From NCBI GenBank assembly GCA_017409475.1, contig JAFQSP010000003.1:62001-126000 (forward strand): a stretch of 64,000 bases of DNA. The letters are read 5' to 3'. Origin of the DNA: Clostridia bacterium. Its GTDB lineage: Bacteria; Bacillota; Clostridia; Oscillospirales; Acutalibacteraceae. Below the pieces are notes generated by a model that worked only from the letters and a program-made list of their open reading frames with translations, made no database searches and was not told where the DNA came from. Made by a program: the position numbers and the translations under genes. This document shows positions 17,334-25,925 of the stretch, piece by piece; position 1 is the stretch's first letter, and every line of letters begins with the position of its first letter.

Positions 17334-17362
17334 ATATTATCATATTGTTAAAAAATTGTCAA
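17334..17362 (-). promoter_or_regulatory. Strong sigma-A promoter of the tandem-repeat lipoprotein gene
   Basis: A perfect TTGACA (17357-17362, minus strand), a 17-base spacer ending in TGA (extended -10) and TAATAT (17334-17339). It sits within 40 bases upstream of the lipoprotein start and just after the Gx-transporter stop. Confidence 0.78.
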
Positions 17363-17368
17363 TACGCT

Positions 17369-17872
17369 TTATATACTTAATTTATTAGAGTGTTTTAGCA
17401 TCAAATTACCTGCTATTCCAATTAAAATTCCTGCAATAGCTCCCGTAACTGCGAGTACAATCATATAATAACCGATTTCTTTTGTTTGTAGTACAATCAT
17501 TGCTACGATAATTTGACCTAAATTGTGAAAAACACCGCCTGCAATACTAACTCCAATGGTGGAAAAGAGACCGGTCCTTTTTAATATTACCATTATTATA
17601 ACGCTTAATACAAATCCGGCTATGCTGTACATCAGTGTCATCATATTTCCAAACAGAAATGCAATCGATATTATTCGGATAAAGGCAACTGCTGTCGCTT
17701 CTTTAAAAGAAAATTTATACAGTAGGGTAATGGTAACAATGTTAGCAAGGCCAACCTTTATTCCCGGAACAGCCGACCAAATCGGAGGCAAAATTGCTTC
17801 AATATAGGAGAATACAATCGCTACTGCCGAAAAAAGCGCCAGTATGGATAATTTCCTTGTTTTTAATTTCAT
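17369..17872 (-). CDS. Gx transporter family membrane protein (heptaprenyl diphosphate synthase component I-like)
   Basis: This 167-aa hydrophobic protein has five or six membrane segments and the Hpre_diP_synt_I/Gx-transporter start LSILALFSAVAIVFSYIE, followed by PGIKVGLANIVTI. The family name derives from subunit I of heptaprenyl diphosphate synthase, but many members resemble ECF-transporter S components and their substrate is unknown. It is regularly found with a NusG-II protein, ApbE and Rnf genes, as here, where it follows the NusG-II gene by 18 bases. That context suggests a role in flavin supply or Rnf maturation, which is inference. Confidence 0.8.
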   Translation of the reverse strand: MKLKTRKLSILALFSAVAIVFSYIEAILPPIWSAVPGIKVGLANIVTITLLYKFSFKEATAVAFIRIISIAFLFGNMMTLMYSIAGFVLSVIIMVILKRTGLFSTIGVSIAGGVFHNLGQIIVAMIVLQTKEIGYYMIVLAVTGAIAGILIGIAGNLMLKHSNKLSI

Positions 17873-17890
17873 AATATTCTCCGTTTTTTA

Positions 17891-18259
17891 TCATTTTTCT
17901 TCCGTCACTGAAATAACAATTTTGTGCGGCAAGCATACTATGGTTTCGCCATCCTTTGAAATTGGTCTATGTCCGACACAAATTTTATCGGGACAGGTTG
18001 CGCTTTTTATATAAGCCTTACAGTCTTTGATAACAAGTGTGTTGGTATTTTCGCCGTTTTCGCCGGTAATAATATCGGTTTCAATGCTATCAGAAAGAGA
18101 ATATGAATATTTTTCTTTACCGTTTATGGAAACTGAAATATGGTTGCCATCCTTCATAGTCAGTTTAAAAATTAAAAAACCGATAAGCGACAGTGAAAGA
18201 ATAATCGCAACTAAAATTATGTCATTTCTAACCTTTTTAATTTTATTTGATTTCAGCAT
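17891..18259 (-). CDS. NusG domain II-containing membrane-anchored protein
   Basis: This 122-aa protein has one N-terminal membrane helix (about residues 13-32) and an extracytoplasmic NusG_II (KOW-like) domain with the typical CPDKICVGHRPI motif followed by TIVCLPHKIVISV. Members are linked to Rnf and ApbE loci in Clostridia and may help assemble or bind flavoproteins, but no function is proven. The start overlaps the rnfB 3' end by 7 bases, so it is translated as part of the Rnf operon. Confidence 0.85.
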   Translation of the reverse strand: MLKSNKIKKVRNDIILVAIILSLSLIGFLIFKLTMKDGNHISVSINGKEKYSYSLSDSIETDIITGENGENTNTLVIKDCKAYIKSATCPDKICVGHRPISKDGETIVCLPHKIVISVTEEK

Positions 18260-19056
18260 ATCGGTGGAAGCAACTTAATGCATTTTGTTGGGCAGCTTTC
18301 TGTGCATTTTCCGCAATTTGAGCATTTAGTATAGTCGATGTGAGCAAGGTTGTTTTCGACTTTAATCGCATCTGAGGGACATACAGTTTCGCATTTTTTA
18401 CATCCGATACAAGCGTTTTTGCATGTTTTACGTGCAATTGCGCCTTTTAAAGTGTTGTTACACATAACGGCAACTCGGCTAATTTGCGGAATAATTTCAA
18501 TTATATTTTTCGGACATGCTTTTGCACACAGTCCGCAACCGATACATAGCTTGTTATTGATATGAGCAACGCCATTATGAACACATATTGCGTTAGAAGG
18601 ACAAACCTTTTCACAGTCGCCGCAACCGAGACAGCCATAGCGACAATCATATATTCCGCCATAAACAAGGGTTGCCGCAGTGCAGGAATTTATTCCTTGA
18701 TAATGAGCAAATTTAGTTGTTACGTTACAATTTCCGTTACAACGAACGTGAGCAATCATTTCAATAACGTCCTCAGCTTCGACACCGAGAATTTCGGCAA
18801 TTTCAGCCGCAACCGAGTCGGAGCCCGGAATACACAAATTTGTTTTAACATTATCATTTGCGAGAGCTTTTGCGTAATCGTCGCAGCCTGCATATCCGCA
18901 AGCTCCACAGTTTACACCCGGTAAGCGTTCTCGGATTTTGAGCATTTTTTCGTCTTCATCAACATGTAAAAAGTGAGAGGCGAGCGTTAATAATACTGCG
19001 CAGATAATTCCAACTGAAGCTACGACCAAAAAGGCAACAAGAATATTTTCAATCAT
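18253..19056 (-). CDS. rnfB: Rnf complex iron-sulfur subunit RnfB
   Basis: RnfB is the electron-entry side of the Rnf ferredoxin:NAD+ oxidoreductase and accepts electrons from reduced ferredoxin in the cytoplasm. The 267-aa protein has an N-terminal membrane helix, the CGACGYAGC iron-sulfur motif (about residues 49-57) and four ferredoxin-type CxxCxxCxxxCP motifs. It could therefore carry about five [4Fe-4S] clusters. E. coli RsxB has fewer, while clostridial RnfB proteins are typically cluster-rich. It is encoded 16 bases after rnfA. Confidence 0.95.
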   Translation of the reverse strand: MIENILVAFLVVASVGIICAVLLTLASHFLHVDEDEKMLKIRERLPGVNCGACGYAGCDDYAKALANDNVKTNLCIPGSDSVAAEIAEILGVEAEDVIEMIAHVRCNGNCNVTTKFAHYQGINSCTAATLVYGGIYDCRYGCLGCGDCEKVCPSNAICVHNGVAHINNKLCIGCGLCAKACPKNIIEIIPQISRVAVMCNNTLKGAIARKTCKNACIGCKKCETVCPSDAIKVENNLAHIDYTKCSNCGKCTESCPTKCIKLLPPIC

Positions 19057-19072
19057 TTCTCACTACCTCCTT

Positions 19073-19672
19073 TTATGCGAATAAATTATCAACTATTCCC
19101 GCAAAGCCGAGGAATGCCATCGATACGAATGAAGCGGCTATGAGGGTAGCGGGTAGACCCTTAAAGCTTTCGGGAATTTCGCTGTCATCAATCTTTGAGC
19201 GAACACCTGAAAACAGTACCATCGCAAGAAGAAAACCGAGTCCGCATCCGAGAGAGTTTACAAGTGATTCGACAAAAGTAAAGCTTTCGTCAATGTTTTC
19301 GATTGTAACGCCTAAAACGGCGCAGTTGGTCGTAATCAGCGGCAGGTAAACACCCAGACTCTTATGAAGAGAGGGAATAAACTTTTTGAGTGCCATTTCG
19401 ATAAATTGAACGAGAGCGGCAATAACAAGTATGAATACAATGGTCTGCATATAGCCAAGCCCGTAGTTGTCAAGAATAAAGTACTGAATGGGCCATGTAA
19501 CAGCGGTAGCAACAACCATTACGAATATAACCGAAAAGCCCATGCCGACAGCTTGATTAAGCTTCTTTGAAACGCCTAAGAACGGGCATATACCGAGGAA
19601 ACGATTGAGTACGTAATTGTTAACAAGTACAGAGGACATAAGGATAATGATTAAACTTTTAAAGGTATCCAT
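19073..19672 (-). CDS. rnfA: Rnf complex membrane subunit RnfA
   Basis: This 199-aa integral membrane protein has six predicted helices and the RnfA/NqrE signature VNNYVLNRFLGICPFLGVSKK at the start and TTNCAVLGVTIENI in the middle, which contribute cysteines to the intramembrane FeS centre. RnfA and RnfE form the pseudo-symmetric core that passes electrons across the membrane. Its start overlaps the rnfE stop by one base (TAATG). Confidence 0.96.
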   Translation of the reverse strand: MDTFKSLIIILMSSVLVNNYVLNRFLGICPFLGVSKKLNQAVGMGFSVIFVMVVATAVTWPIQYFILDNYGLGYMQTIVFILVIAALVQFIEMALKKFIPSLHKSLGVYLPLITTNCAVLGVTIENIDESFTFVESLVNSLGCGLGFLLAMVLFSGVRSKIDDSEIPESFKGLPATLIAASFVSMAFLGFAGIVDNLFA

Positions 19673-20376
19673 TATTTAGCCTCCTTTACTGTGTTATCGC
19701 ATTTTACGCCGCCACAAACCGAGAATGACGGACAGCTTTCACACCCGAATTTAGTCTTTTTAGGAGCTTTTCCGTGGGTAATCTTATAAACAACGGCAAT
19801 CATAATACCGTAAATAAGGAATCCACCGGGCGTTTTTTGTAAAAATTCGATTTTATAATCGACGAGAACAGGAATCTCAATTCCGGCAAATGTACCTGCA
19901 CCGATTACTTCACGAATGGTTGCAATCGAAAGTAATGCAAGTGTGAATCCAAGCCCCATTCCAACTCCGTCAAGCGCAGATTTGAAAATGGTATTTTTAC
20001 CCGCAAACATTTCGGCTCTTCCGAGAATGATGCAGTTAACCGTAATCAGCGCAAGGTAAACTCCAAGTGTTTCGTAAAGGGATGGGAGATAGGCGCGGAT
20101 AAACATTTCGACAACGGTAACAAATCCTGCGATGATTACGATATAGCAGGGGATACGTACCGTATCGGGAATAAATTTTCTAAGCAAGGAAATAACCATA
20201 TTCGAGCAAATAAGAACAGCCGTTGCGGCTAGTCCCATTCCAAGCGCACCGATTATGGTCGTACTTGTTGCAAGGGTAGGACAGGTGCCGAGAATAAGCA
20301 CAAATACGGGGTTTTCGAGGAGAAGACCTTTTAATAAAATCGACATGTTACTGTTTTTCTTATTCATATCAGCCAT
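19672..20376 (-). CDS. rnfE: Rnf complex membrane subunit RnfE
   Basis: This 234-aa integral membrane protein is homologous to RnfA and NqrD. It contains GLLLENPVFVLILGTCPTLA and ALITVNCIILGRAEMF, with the cysteines expected for the intramembrane FeS site. The C-terminus carries an extra cysteine-rich tail, CESCPSFSVCGGVKCDN, beyond the conserved core, which is worth noting as possible additional metal ligands. It overlaps rnfG by 8 bases and has AAAGGAG just before the ATG. Confidence 0.94.
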   Translation of the reverse strand: MADMNKKNSNMSILLKGLLLENPVFVLILGTCPTLATSTTIIGALGMGLAATAVLICSNMVISLLRKFIPDTVRIPCYIVIIAGFVTVVEMFIRAYLPSLYETLGVYLALITVNCIILGRAEMFAGKNTIFKSALDGVGMGLGFTLALLSIATIREVIGAGTFAGIEIPVLVDYKIEFLQKTPGGFLIYGIMIAVVYKITHGKAPKKTKFGCESCPSFSVCGGVKCDNTVKEAK

Positions 20377-21541
20377 CTCCTTTCAAAATTTTTATTGCTT
20401 CAAATACCTTTGAAACGGCGGTTTTGTATCCGTTTGTGGTAAGGGTAGCTCCGCTTATTGCGTCAATTTCTCTGTAATTTGCTTCTTCTTTTCCGTTAAA
20501 CTGTGAATAGAATTCGGGATTTGCACACGCGTCACCGATGCCTTCACTTTCCTTCTGCGAAACAGTTTCGCACATAATGATTTCGCCTTCAGTGGTAGCC
20601 GAAACTTTTATCATAATATATTCGCCTGAAGGGTTGTAGTAAGCATCACCGTTGATACCGAATCCGGCAGCACGAAGCTCAAATACAAAGTTTCCGCTGT
20701 TTGTTTTGTACGCTTTCAATACCTGTTTAGGCATGTTTTCATATTTCGAAATATCGATTTCTGTGATTTTTGAACCAATTACTTTTTTCGCCGATTCGGA
20801 TATGCTTGATTTAAGCTCATTGTCAACGTTAGAAATTACTTCACCGTTTGCATCGGTTGCGATAAAGTTTTCACCACTGATGAATACATAGCCCTTATCA
20901 TTGTCGGCTTTATAAACTGCTGAAACTCCGTCAAGCTCTTCTGTGATAAATAATGACGTGAATTTACCATCGCCGTCGGGAAGTGCAGCGGATAAATTAT
21001 CGTTAAGGATTTGAGCTTCATCTCTCAAATCAACGCTTCCACCGCCGAGAATTACCGATGCGTTAATCGCATCCTTTGCGGCATTTTTGTATGCGCCTGT
21101 TGTTTTTGTTGCTCCTGAAACGGTAGCAACCCCGTCGATTGTATCCTTTGTAGAGCCGATAAGAGTGTCGCCGTAGCCCTTTTCAGCTCCAAGTGTTTCA
21201 CTGCTGGCGATATAGGTTGCTCCGGTAACTGCGCCGTTTGCGTCGACGCCGCACATAATTACAAAGCCTGAATTATATCCTGTAGTTTCTATTTTAAATA
21301 CATAGCCGCCGCTTTTTTCGCTATATGCTTCTGTGATTGTATTGGGTAATTCATATTCTGAAATATCGATTTGTTCAAATCCTTCACCGCCCGGAAAAAC
21401 ATCAGCAAGAGCGGCAAAAGCAGCTTCGTTTTCCTGCTCTTTAATTATCGGAGCAGTAATGTGATTTGTTGCGGCAAGTAAAATTGCTACAACTGCGCAA
21501 ATAATTGAAAGGGAACATATTGTAGTTAAATGTTTTTTCAT
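20369..21541 (-). CDS. rnfG: Rnf complex subunit RnfG with two FMN-attachment motifs
   Basis: RnfG is the extracytoplasmic flavoprotein of Rnf, with FMN bound covalently to the threonine of an SGATxT motif by ApbE. This protein is 390 aa, about twice the usual length. It has one N-terminal membrane helix (7-26), a first FMN-binding domain with SGATKT at 142-147, an intervening domain remnant (about 175-255) and a second FMN-binding domain with SGATLT at 363-368. Both motifs are intact, so two FMN groups are plausible. It overlaps rnfD by 4 bases and rnfE by 8. Confidence 0.93.
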   Translation of the reverse strand: MKKHLTTICSLSIICAVVAILLAATNHITAPIIKEQENEAAFAALADVFPGGEGFEQIDISEYELPNTITEAYSEKSGGYVFKIETTGYNSGFVIMCGVDANGAVTGATYIASSETLGAEKGYGDTLIGSTKDTIDGVATVSGATKTTGAYKNAAKDAINASVILGGGSVDLRDEAQILNDNLSAALPDGDGKFTSLFITEELDGVSAVYKADNDKGYVFISGENFIATDANGEVISNVDNELKSSISESAKKVIGSKITEIDISKYENMPKQVLKAYKTNSGNFVFELRAAGFGINGDAYYNPSGEYIMIKVSATTEGEIIMCETVSQKESEGIGDACANPEFYSQFNGKEEANYREIDAISGATLTTNGYKTAVSKVFEAIKILKGDG

Positions 21542-22470
21542 TTCTCTCTACCTCCGAAAAGTTTTCTCTGGGTGAGAGTTTCAATATAAGGATTAACTAT
21601 GTTCATAAGTAATATTGCGAACGAAACCCCTTCGGGATATGTGCCGTAGAATCTGATAATTACTGTAATAAAACCCGCACCAAAAGCAAATATAATTTTA
21701 CCAAGCGGGGTTGATGGTGATGTAACATAGTCGGTCGCCATAAATATCGCGCCGATAAAGAGGCCGCCCGACATTGTCCATGAAAGAGCTGAAATAAAGC
21801 TGAAATCTTCAATAATAAAGCTAAAAATGAACACAGTAGCGATCATTGTAACGGGGATATGCCATGTAATTACGCGCCGTGCGATTAGATATATTCCGCC
21901 GATAATAAGCGCTAAGGTACATGTTTCGCCTATTGCGCCGCCTTTTTTTCCGAGGAACAGGTCAACAAGCGACGGAGTAGCATCGTTTTTAATCAGTTCA
22001 AGCGGAGTTGCACTCGAAACGGCATCTACTGAGATGGGGAATGCGACCTTTGCCATCGCGCCAAAGGCGATGAGCATAAATACTCGCGCCGTAATTGCAG
22101 GGTTTACAACGTTGCAACCGAGACCGCCAAAAATGCATTTAACAATTATAATAGCAAATGCGGAGCCGATAGCTGCCTGCCAGAACGGTATATTTGCGGC
22201 AAGGTTAAGTCCTAAAAGAAGACCTGTTACAACAGCGCTTAAATCGCCTATGGTTTGGTCCTTTTTTACAATGAGGTTAAAGATATATTCGGAAGCAACC
22301 GAGGCTAAGATACAAACCGCTACAACTGCAAGCGATCTCATTCCGAATATAATACAGCCGGCAATTGTTGCAGGCAAAAGTGAGATTGTGACATCAAGCA
22401 TTATACTTGCTGTGGTAATTTTACTTTTAATATGGGGTGAAATCGAAAGATACATTCTCGATGCGGCCAT
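21538..22470 (-). CDS. rnfD: Rnf complex membrane flavoprotein subunit RnfD
   Basis: This 310-aa integral membrane protein has about nine helices. The flavinylation site region DAVSSATPLELIK (T155) matches RnfD/NqrB, where ApbE attaches FMN to the threonine. GGLGCNVVNPAITARVFMLIAF and FMATDYVTSPSTPLG are further family landmarks. RnfD couples electron transfer to Na+ or H+ translocation together with RnfG. Its start overlaps the rnfC stop (TAATG). Confidence 0.95.
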   Translation of the reverse strand: MAASRMYLSISPHIKSKITTASIMLDVTISLLPATIAGCIIFGMRSLAVVAVCILASVASEYIFNLIVKKDQTIGDLSAVVTGLLLGLNLAANIPFWQAAIGSAFAIIIVKCIFGGLGCNVVNPAITARVFMLIAFGAMAKVAFPISVDAVSSATPLELIKNDATPSLVDLFLGKKGGAIGETCTLALIIGGIYLIARRVITWHIPVTMIATVFIFSFIIEDFSFISALSWTMSGGLFIGAIFMATDYVTSPSTPLGKIIFAFGAGFITVIIRFYGTYPEGVSFAILLMNIVNPYIETLTQRKLFGGREK

Positions 22471-23777
22471 TATGCTTTTGCCTCCTTCGCTCTAAGTTTT
22501 AATAAAGTTTCTTTTGCAATTTTGTTATTTTGAACAATAGGTCTTTTTGCGGGGCATGCAAATGAGCAGCAGCCGCAGCTCATACATAACTCAATGCCTG
22601 ATTTTTCAAGTCCTGCTAAATCCTCGGTTTTGAGCGCCTTTGCTGCTACGATGGGGTTGATTCCAAATGGGCAAGCGTTTGCACATGCATTGCATTTAAT
22701 ACAAGCGGTTGCCTTAGGAACCTTTGCTTCGTTTCTACTGAACGCCAAAACGGCATTTGTGTTTTTGAGAACGGGGACTGTAAGATAAGGAACTGCAATT
22801 CCCATCATAGGACCACCGTAAAGAACCTTTTTCGGTTCGTCGGTAAATCCACCGCAAAATTCAAATACTTCTTCAAGAGGGGTACCGATTGGCGCAATAA
22901 CATTCTTGGGATCCTTTACGATATTGCCGTCAACTGTGACGCATCTTTCGATAAGCGGCATTCCTGTTTTAAGATATTTACCTATTTCGGCTATTGTTGA
23001 ACTGTTTGAAACAACGCAGCCGACGTCAATAGGTAATTCTCCGATTTTTACAACCTTTTTAGTTGTATGATAGATGATTACCTTTTCTGCACCCTGGGGG
23101 TAGAGGGTAGGCAATACCTTAATTTCAATGTTTTTTCTGCCGCCAAGAGCTTTTTTAACCGTGTTGATAGCATTGGGTTTATTTTTTTCTATAGCAAAAA
23201 TTACCTTTTCAATTCCAATATATTTTACGAGAATGTCGATAGCGTAAACGATGTCATCAATTCGGTCAACCATCGTAACCGTATCACTTGTGATATACGG
23301 CTCACATTCGGCACCGTTGATGATAAGCTCGTTTATAGGTTTATCGGTAGCAAATTTTACATATGTGGGGAATCCTGCACCGCCGAGACCTACAATTCCG
23401 CTCTTCTTTAAAGCCTCGATTACATCTTCTTTGTTATTTACTACGGGAACAGATACACTTTCGTCGATAGACATTTCGCCGTCTGATTCAATTTTTATTA
23501 TAGGAGCAGTTTTTCCGTTTGATAAAAGCATATCGGAAATATCGGTAACTGTACCGGAAATGCTTGAATAAACAGGGGAGGAAATATATCCGTTCTGCTC
23601 AGCGATGAGGGTACCGACCTTTACATTGTCACCGACCTTCACAATCGGTGTAGCAGGTGCTCCAATATGCATGGAGGTGGGGATAGAAACGTATTTGGGT
23701 GCAGTCATTTTAACTGCGGATAAATTAGATGTGCGCTTTAAGTGAGGGACATGGACGCCTTTTAAATAAAAAGACAT
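22470..23777 (-). CDS. rnfC: Rnf complex NADH-interacting subunit RnfC
   Basis: This 435-aa peripheral cytoplasmic subunit resembles Complex I NuoF. It has VGLGGAGFPTYVKF (NADH/FMN-binding fold, about residue 130), a SLBB-like segment and two CxxCxxCxxxCP motifs near the C-terminus (CIKCNACANACP, CMSCGCCSFACP) for two [4Fe-4S] clusters. It reduces NAD+ with electrons delivered through the membrane part of Rnf. It is the first gene of the operon, 38 bases after a near-consensus promoter. Confidence 0.95.
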   Translation of the reverse strand: MSFYLKGVHVPHLKRTSNLSAVKMTAPKYVSIPTSMHIGAPATPIVKVGDNVKVGTLIAEQNGYISSPVYSSISGTVTDISDMLLSNGKTAPIIKIESDGEMSIDESVSVPVVNNKEDVIEALKKSGIVGLGGAGFPTYVKFATDKPINELIINGAECEPYITSDTVTMVDRIDDIVYAIDILVKYIGIEKVIFAIEKNKPNAINTVKKALGGRKNIEIKVLPTLYPQGAEKVIIYHTTKKVVKIGELPIDVGCVVSNSSTIAEIGKYLKTGMPLIERCVTVDGNIVKDPKNVIAPIGTPLEEVFEFCGGFTDEPKKVLYGGPMMGIAVPYLTVPVLKNTNAVLAFSRNEAKVPKATACIKCNACANACPFGINPIVAAKALKTEDLAGLEKSGIELCMSCGCCSFACPAKRPIVQNNKIAKETLLKLRAKEAKA

Positions 23778-23815
23778 TATTTTGCCACCTTTCCAAATCG
23801 TAAAATTACAAGATA

Positions 23816-23844
23816 ATTATATATTAAATTTCCTTTATTGTCAA
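23816..23844 (-). promoter_or_regulatory. Sigma-A promoter of the Rnf operon
   Basis: Perfect TTGACA (23839-23844, minus strand), 17-base spacer and perfect TATAAT (23816-23821), 38 bases upstream of rnfC. Confidence 0.85.
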
Positions 23845-23960
23845 CGATTTTAGCGGCTTTTAGAACTGCCTAACATTGTCAAAAAAATAACAAAAATTTA
23901 GCCGTTTTGGTAATTTAAATTTGACCATTAAAATGACAAAATTTTATGTATAAAAAATGC

Positions 23961-23989
23961 TTTTAATTTGTATTGAAATGTGGTAAAAT
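23961..23989 (+). promoter_or_regulatory. Possible extended -10 promoter of the flavodiiron gene
   Basis: TGG directly before TAAAAT (23984-23989) forms an extended -10. The -35 region (TTTTAA, 23961-23966) is weak. Confidence 0.4.
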
Positions 23990-24030
23990 AATTTAAAATT
24001 AAAAATAAATACATTAACGGAGAAAATGTT

Positions 24031-25815
24031 ATGAACATTACAAATGACATTAAATATGTTGGCGTTAACGACTACGAGATTGAACTTTTCGAAGGACAGT
24101 ATGTTGTCGAAAACGGTATGGCGTATAATTCTTATGTCATAATTGATGAAAAGATTGCCGTAGTTGATACTGTTGATGCCCGTTTTACTCATGCTTGGCT
24201 TGATAACGTAGCCGAGGCGCTTGATGGAAGAAAACCGGATTATCTTATAATTCAGCATATGGAGCCCGACCATTCGGCAAATATCGCTAATTTCTTAAAG
24301 GTTTATCCCGAGGTTAAGATTGTCTCATCGTCGAAATCGTTTGCCATGATGAACCAGTTTTTTGGTAATGATTTTATTGACAATCAGATTGTTGTAGGTG
24401 AGGGAGATACACTTTCGCTTGGCCGTCACGAGCTTAATTTTGTAGCAGCTCCCATGGTTCATTGGCCCGAGGTAATTATGTTCTATGACAGCTACGATAA
24501 GGTGCTATTCTCGGCCGATGCATTCGGAAAGTTTGGCGCACTTGATGCTGATGAGGACTGGGCATGTGAGGCGCGTCGTTATTATTTCGGTATTGTTGGA
24601 AAATATGGCGCTCAGGTACAAAATTTGTTTAAAAAGATTGCAGGACTCGACATTTCAATAATATGTGCTCTTCACGGACCGATTCTCACCGAAAATCTCG
24701 GATATTACATCGACCTTTATCAGAAATGGTCATCATATTCGGTTGAAAGTGAAGGAATCGTTATTGCTTATACCTCAGTTTACGGAAATACAAAAAAGGC
24801 GGCACATATTCTTGCCGATAAGTTGAAGGCAAAGGGATGCCCAAAGGTTGTGCTTAACGACCTTGCTCGTTGCGATATGTACGAAGCGGTTGAGGATGCA
24901 TTCCGATATGGTAAAATCGTTCTTGCTACTACAACATATAACGGTGATATTTTCCCCTTTATGCGTGAATTTATCAACCATCTTACCGAGCGTAATTATC
25001 AGAATAGAACGGTAGCATTTATCGAAAACGGAACATGGGCACCAATGGCCGCAAGGATAATGGCAAAAATGCTGGAAAATTCAAAAAATATTACCTTTGC
25101 TGAACAGAAGGTATCAATTCTGTCGGCTCTTAATGAGGATAGCAGTGCTCAGCTTGAAGCGCTTGCCGATGAGCTTTGCTGCGATTATGATAAGACCGGG
25201 ATTGAAGAAAAGAATAATTTAAATGCACTCTTTAATATCGGCTACGGACTTTACGTTGTCACCTCGAACGATGGCAAAAAGGATAACGGACTTATCGTTA
25301 ATACGGTTACCCAGGTTACAAATACTCCTAACCGAGTTGCAGTTACGATTAGTAAGGAGAATTACTCACACCATGTTATTAAAAACACCGGTATTATGAA
25401 TGTGAATTGCCTTTCTGTCGAAGCACCGTTTAAAGTGTTTGAAGTATTTGGATTCCAAAGCGGCAGAAATGTAAACAAGTTTGCTGATTGCGAGCCGAAA
25501 AGGTCGGATAACGGACTTGTCGTTTTACCGAAATACATTAACTCATATATGTCACTTAAGGTTGAGAATTACGTTGATTTGGGTACTCACGGAATGTTTA
25601 TTTGCAGTATAACCGAGGCGAGTGTTGTTTCCGATACCGAAACGATGACATATTCCTATTATCACGAAAATGTAAAACCAAAGCCTGAAACCGACGGTAA
25701 AAAAGGCTGGGTGTGCAAGATTTGCGGATATGTTCATGAGGGAGAAAATCTGCCCGATGATTTTATTTGCCCATGGTGCAAGCATGGTGCGGCTGATTTC
25801 GAGCCGATAAAATAA
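24031..25815 (+). CDS. Four-domain flavodiiron protein (FDP-flavodoxin-flavin reductase-rubredoxin fusion)
   Basis: This 594-aa O2- or NO-reducing enzyme has four domains. Residues 1-245 are a metallo-beta-lactamase-like diiron domain with HMEPDH, MVHWPE, SADAFG and ALHGPI ligands. Residues 250-395 are a flavodoxin domain (YTSVYGNTKKAA). Residues about 400-545 are a flavin-reductase-like domain (VTQVTNTPNRVAVTISKENYSHHVI). The C-terminus is rubredoxin (CKICGY and CPWCKHG). The fusion packs the electron relay onto one chain, so it may take electrons from NAD(P)H or a reductase directly and detoxify oxygen in an anaerobe. It is monocistronic and ends at a strong terminator. Confidence 0.93.
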   Translation: MNITNDIKYVGVNDYEIELFEGQYVVENGMAYNSYVIIDEKIAVVDTVDARFTHAWLDNVAEALDGRKPDYLIIQHMEPDHSANIANFLKVYPEVKIVSSSKSFAMMNQFFGNDFIDNQIVVGEGDTLSLGRHELNFVAAPMVHWPEVIMFYDSYDKVLFSADAFGKFGALDADEDWACEARRYYFGIVGKYGAQVQNLFKKIAGLDISIICALHGPILTENLGYYIDLYQKWSSYSVESEGIVIAYTSVYGNTKKAAHILADKLKAKGCPKVVLNDLARCDMYEAVEDAFRYGKIVLATTTYNGDIFPFMREFINHLTERNYQNRTVAFIENGTWAPMAARIMAKMLENSKNITFAEQKVSILSALNEDSSAQLEALADELCCDYDKTGIEEKNNLNALFNIGYGLYVVTSNDGKKDNGLIVNTVTQVTNTPNRVAVTISKENYSHHVIKNTGIMNVNCLSVEAPFKVFEVFGFQSGRNVNKFADCEPKRSDNGLVVLPKYINSYMSLKVENYVDLGTHGMFICSITEASVVSDTETMTYSYYHENVKPKPETDGKKGWVCKICGYVHEGENLPDDFICPWCKHGAADFEPIK

Positions 25816-25824
25816 TAAATTGAT

Positions 25825-25860
25825 AAAAAGCTGTGGGTTTGCCACAGCTTTTTATTTTTT
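25825..25860 (+). terminator. Terminator of the flavodiiron gene
   Basis: A 12-bp perfect stem (25825-25836 with 25842-25853, 5-base loop) is followed by TTTATTTTTT, 10 bases after the stop codon. Confidence 0.9.
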
Positions 25861-25925
25861 TATGTATAAAAGTTCGTCCTATTCTCATATAAATTAGAAA
25901 AAAGAGGAGGACAAACTGAAAAAAT

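Noticed and set aside
25870-25925. Sigma-E or sigma-G type promoter before the BofA-like gene
   Set aside because: CATATAAA resembles a -10 box only loosely and no matching -35 is at the right distance.
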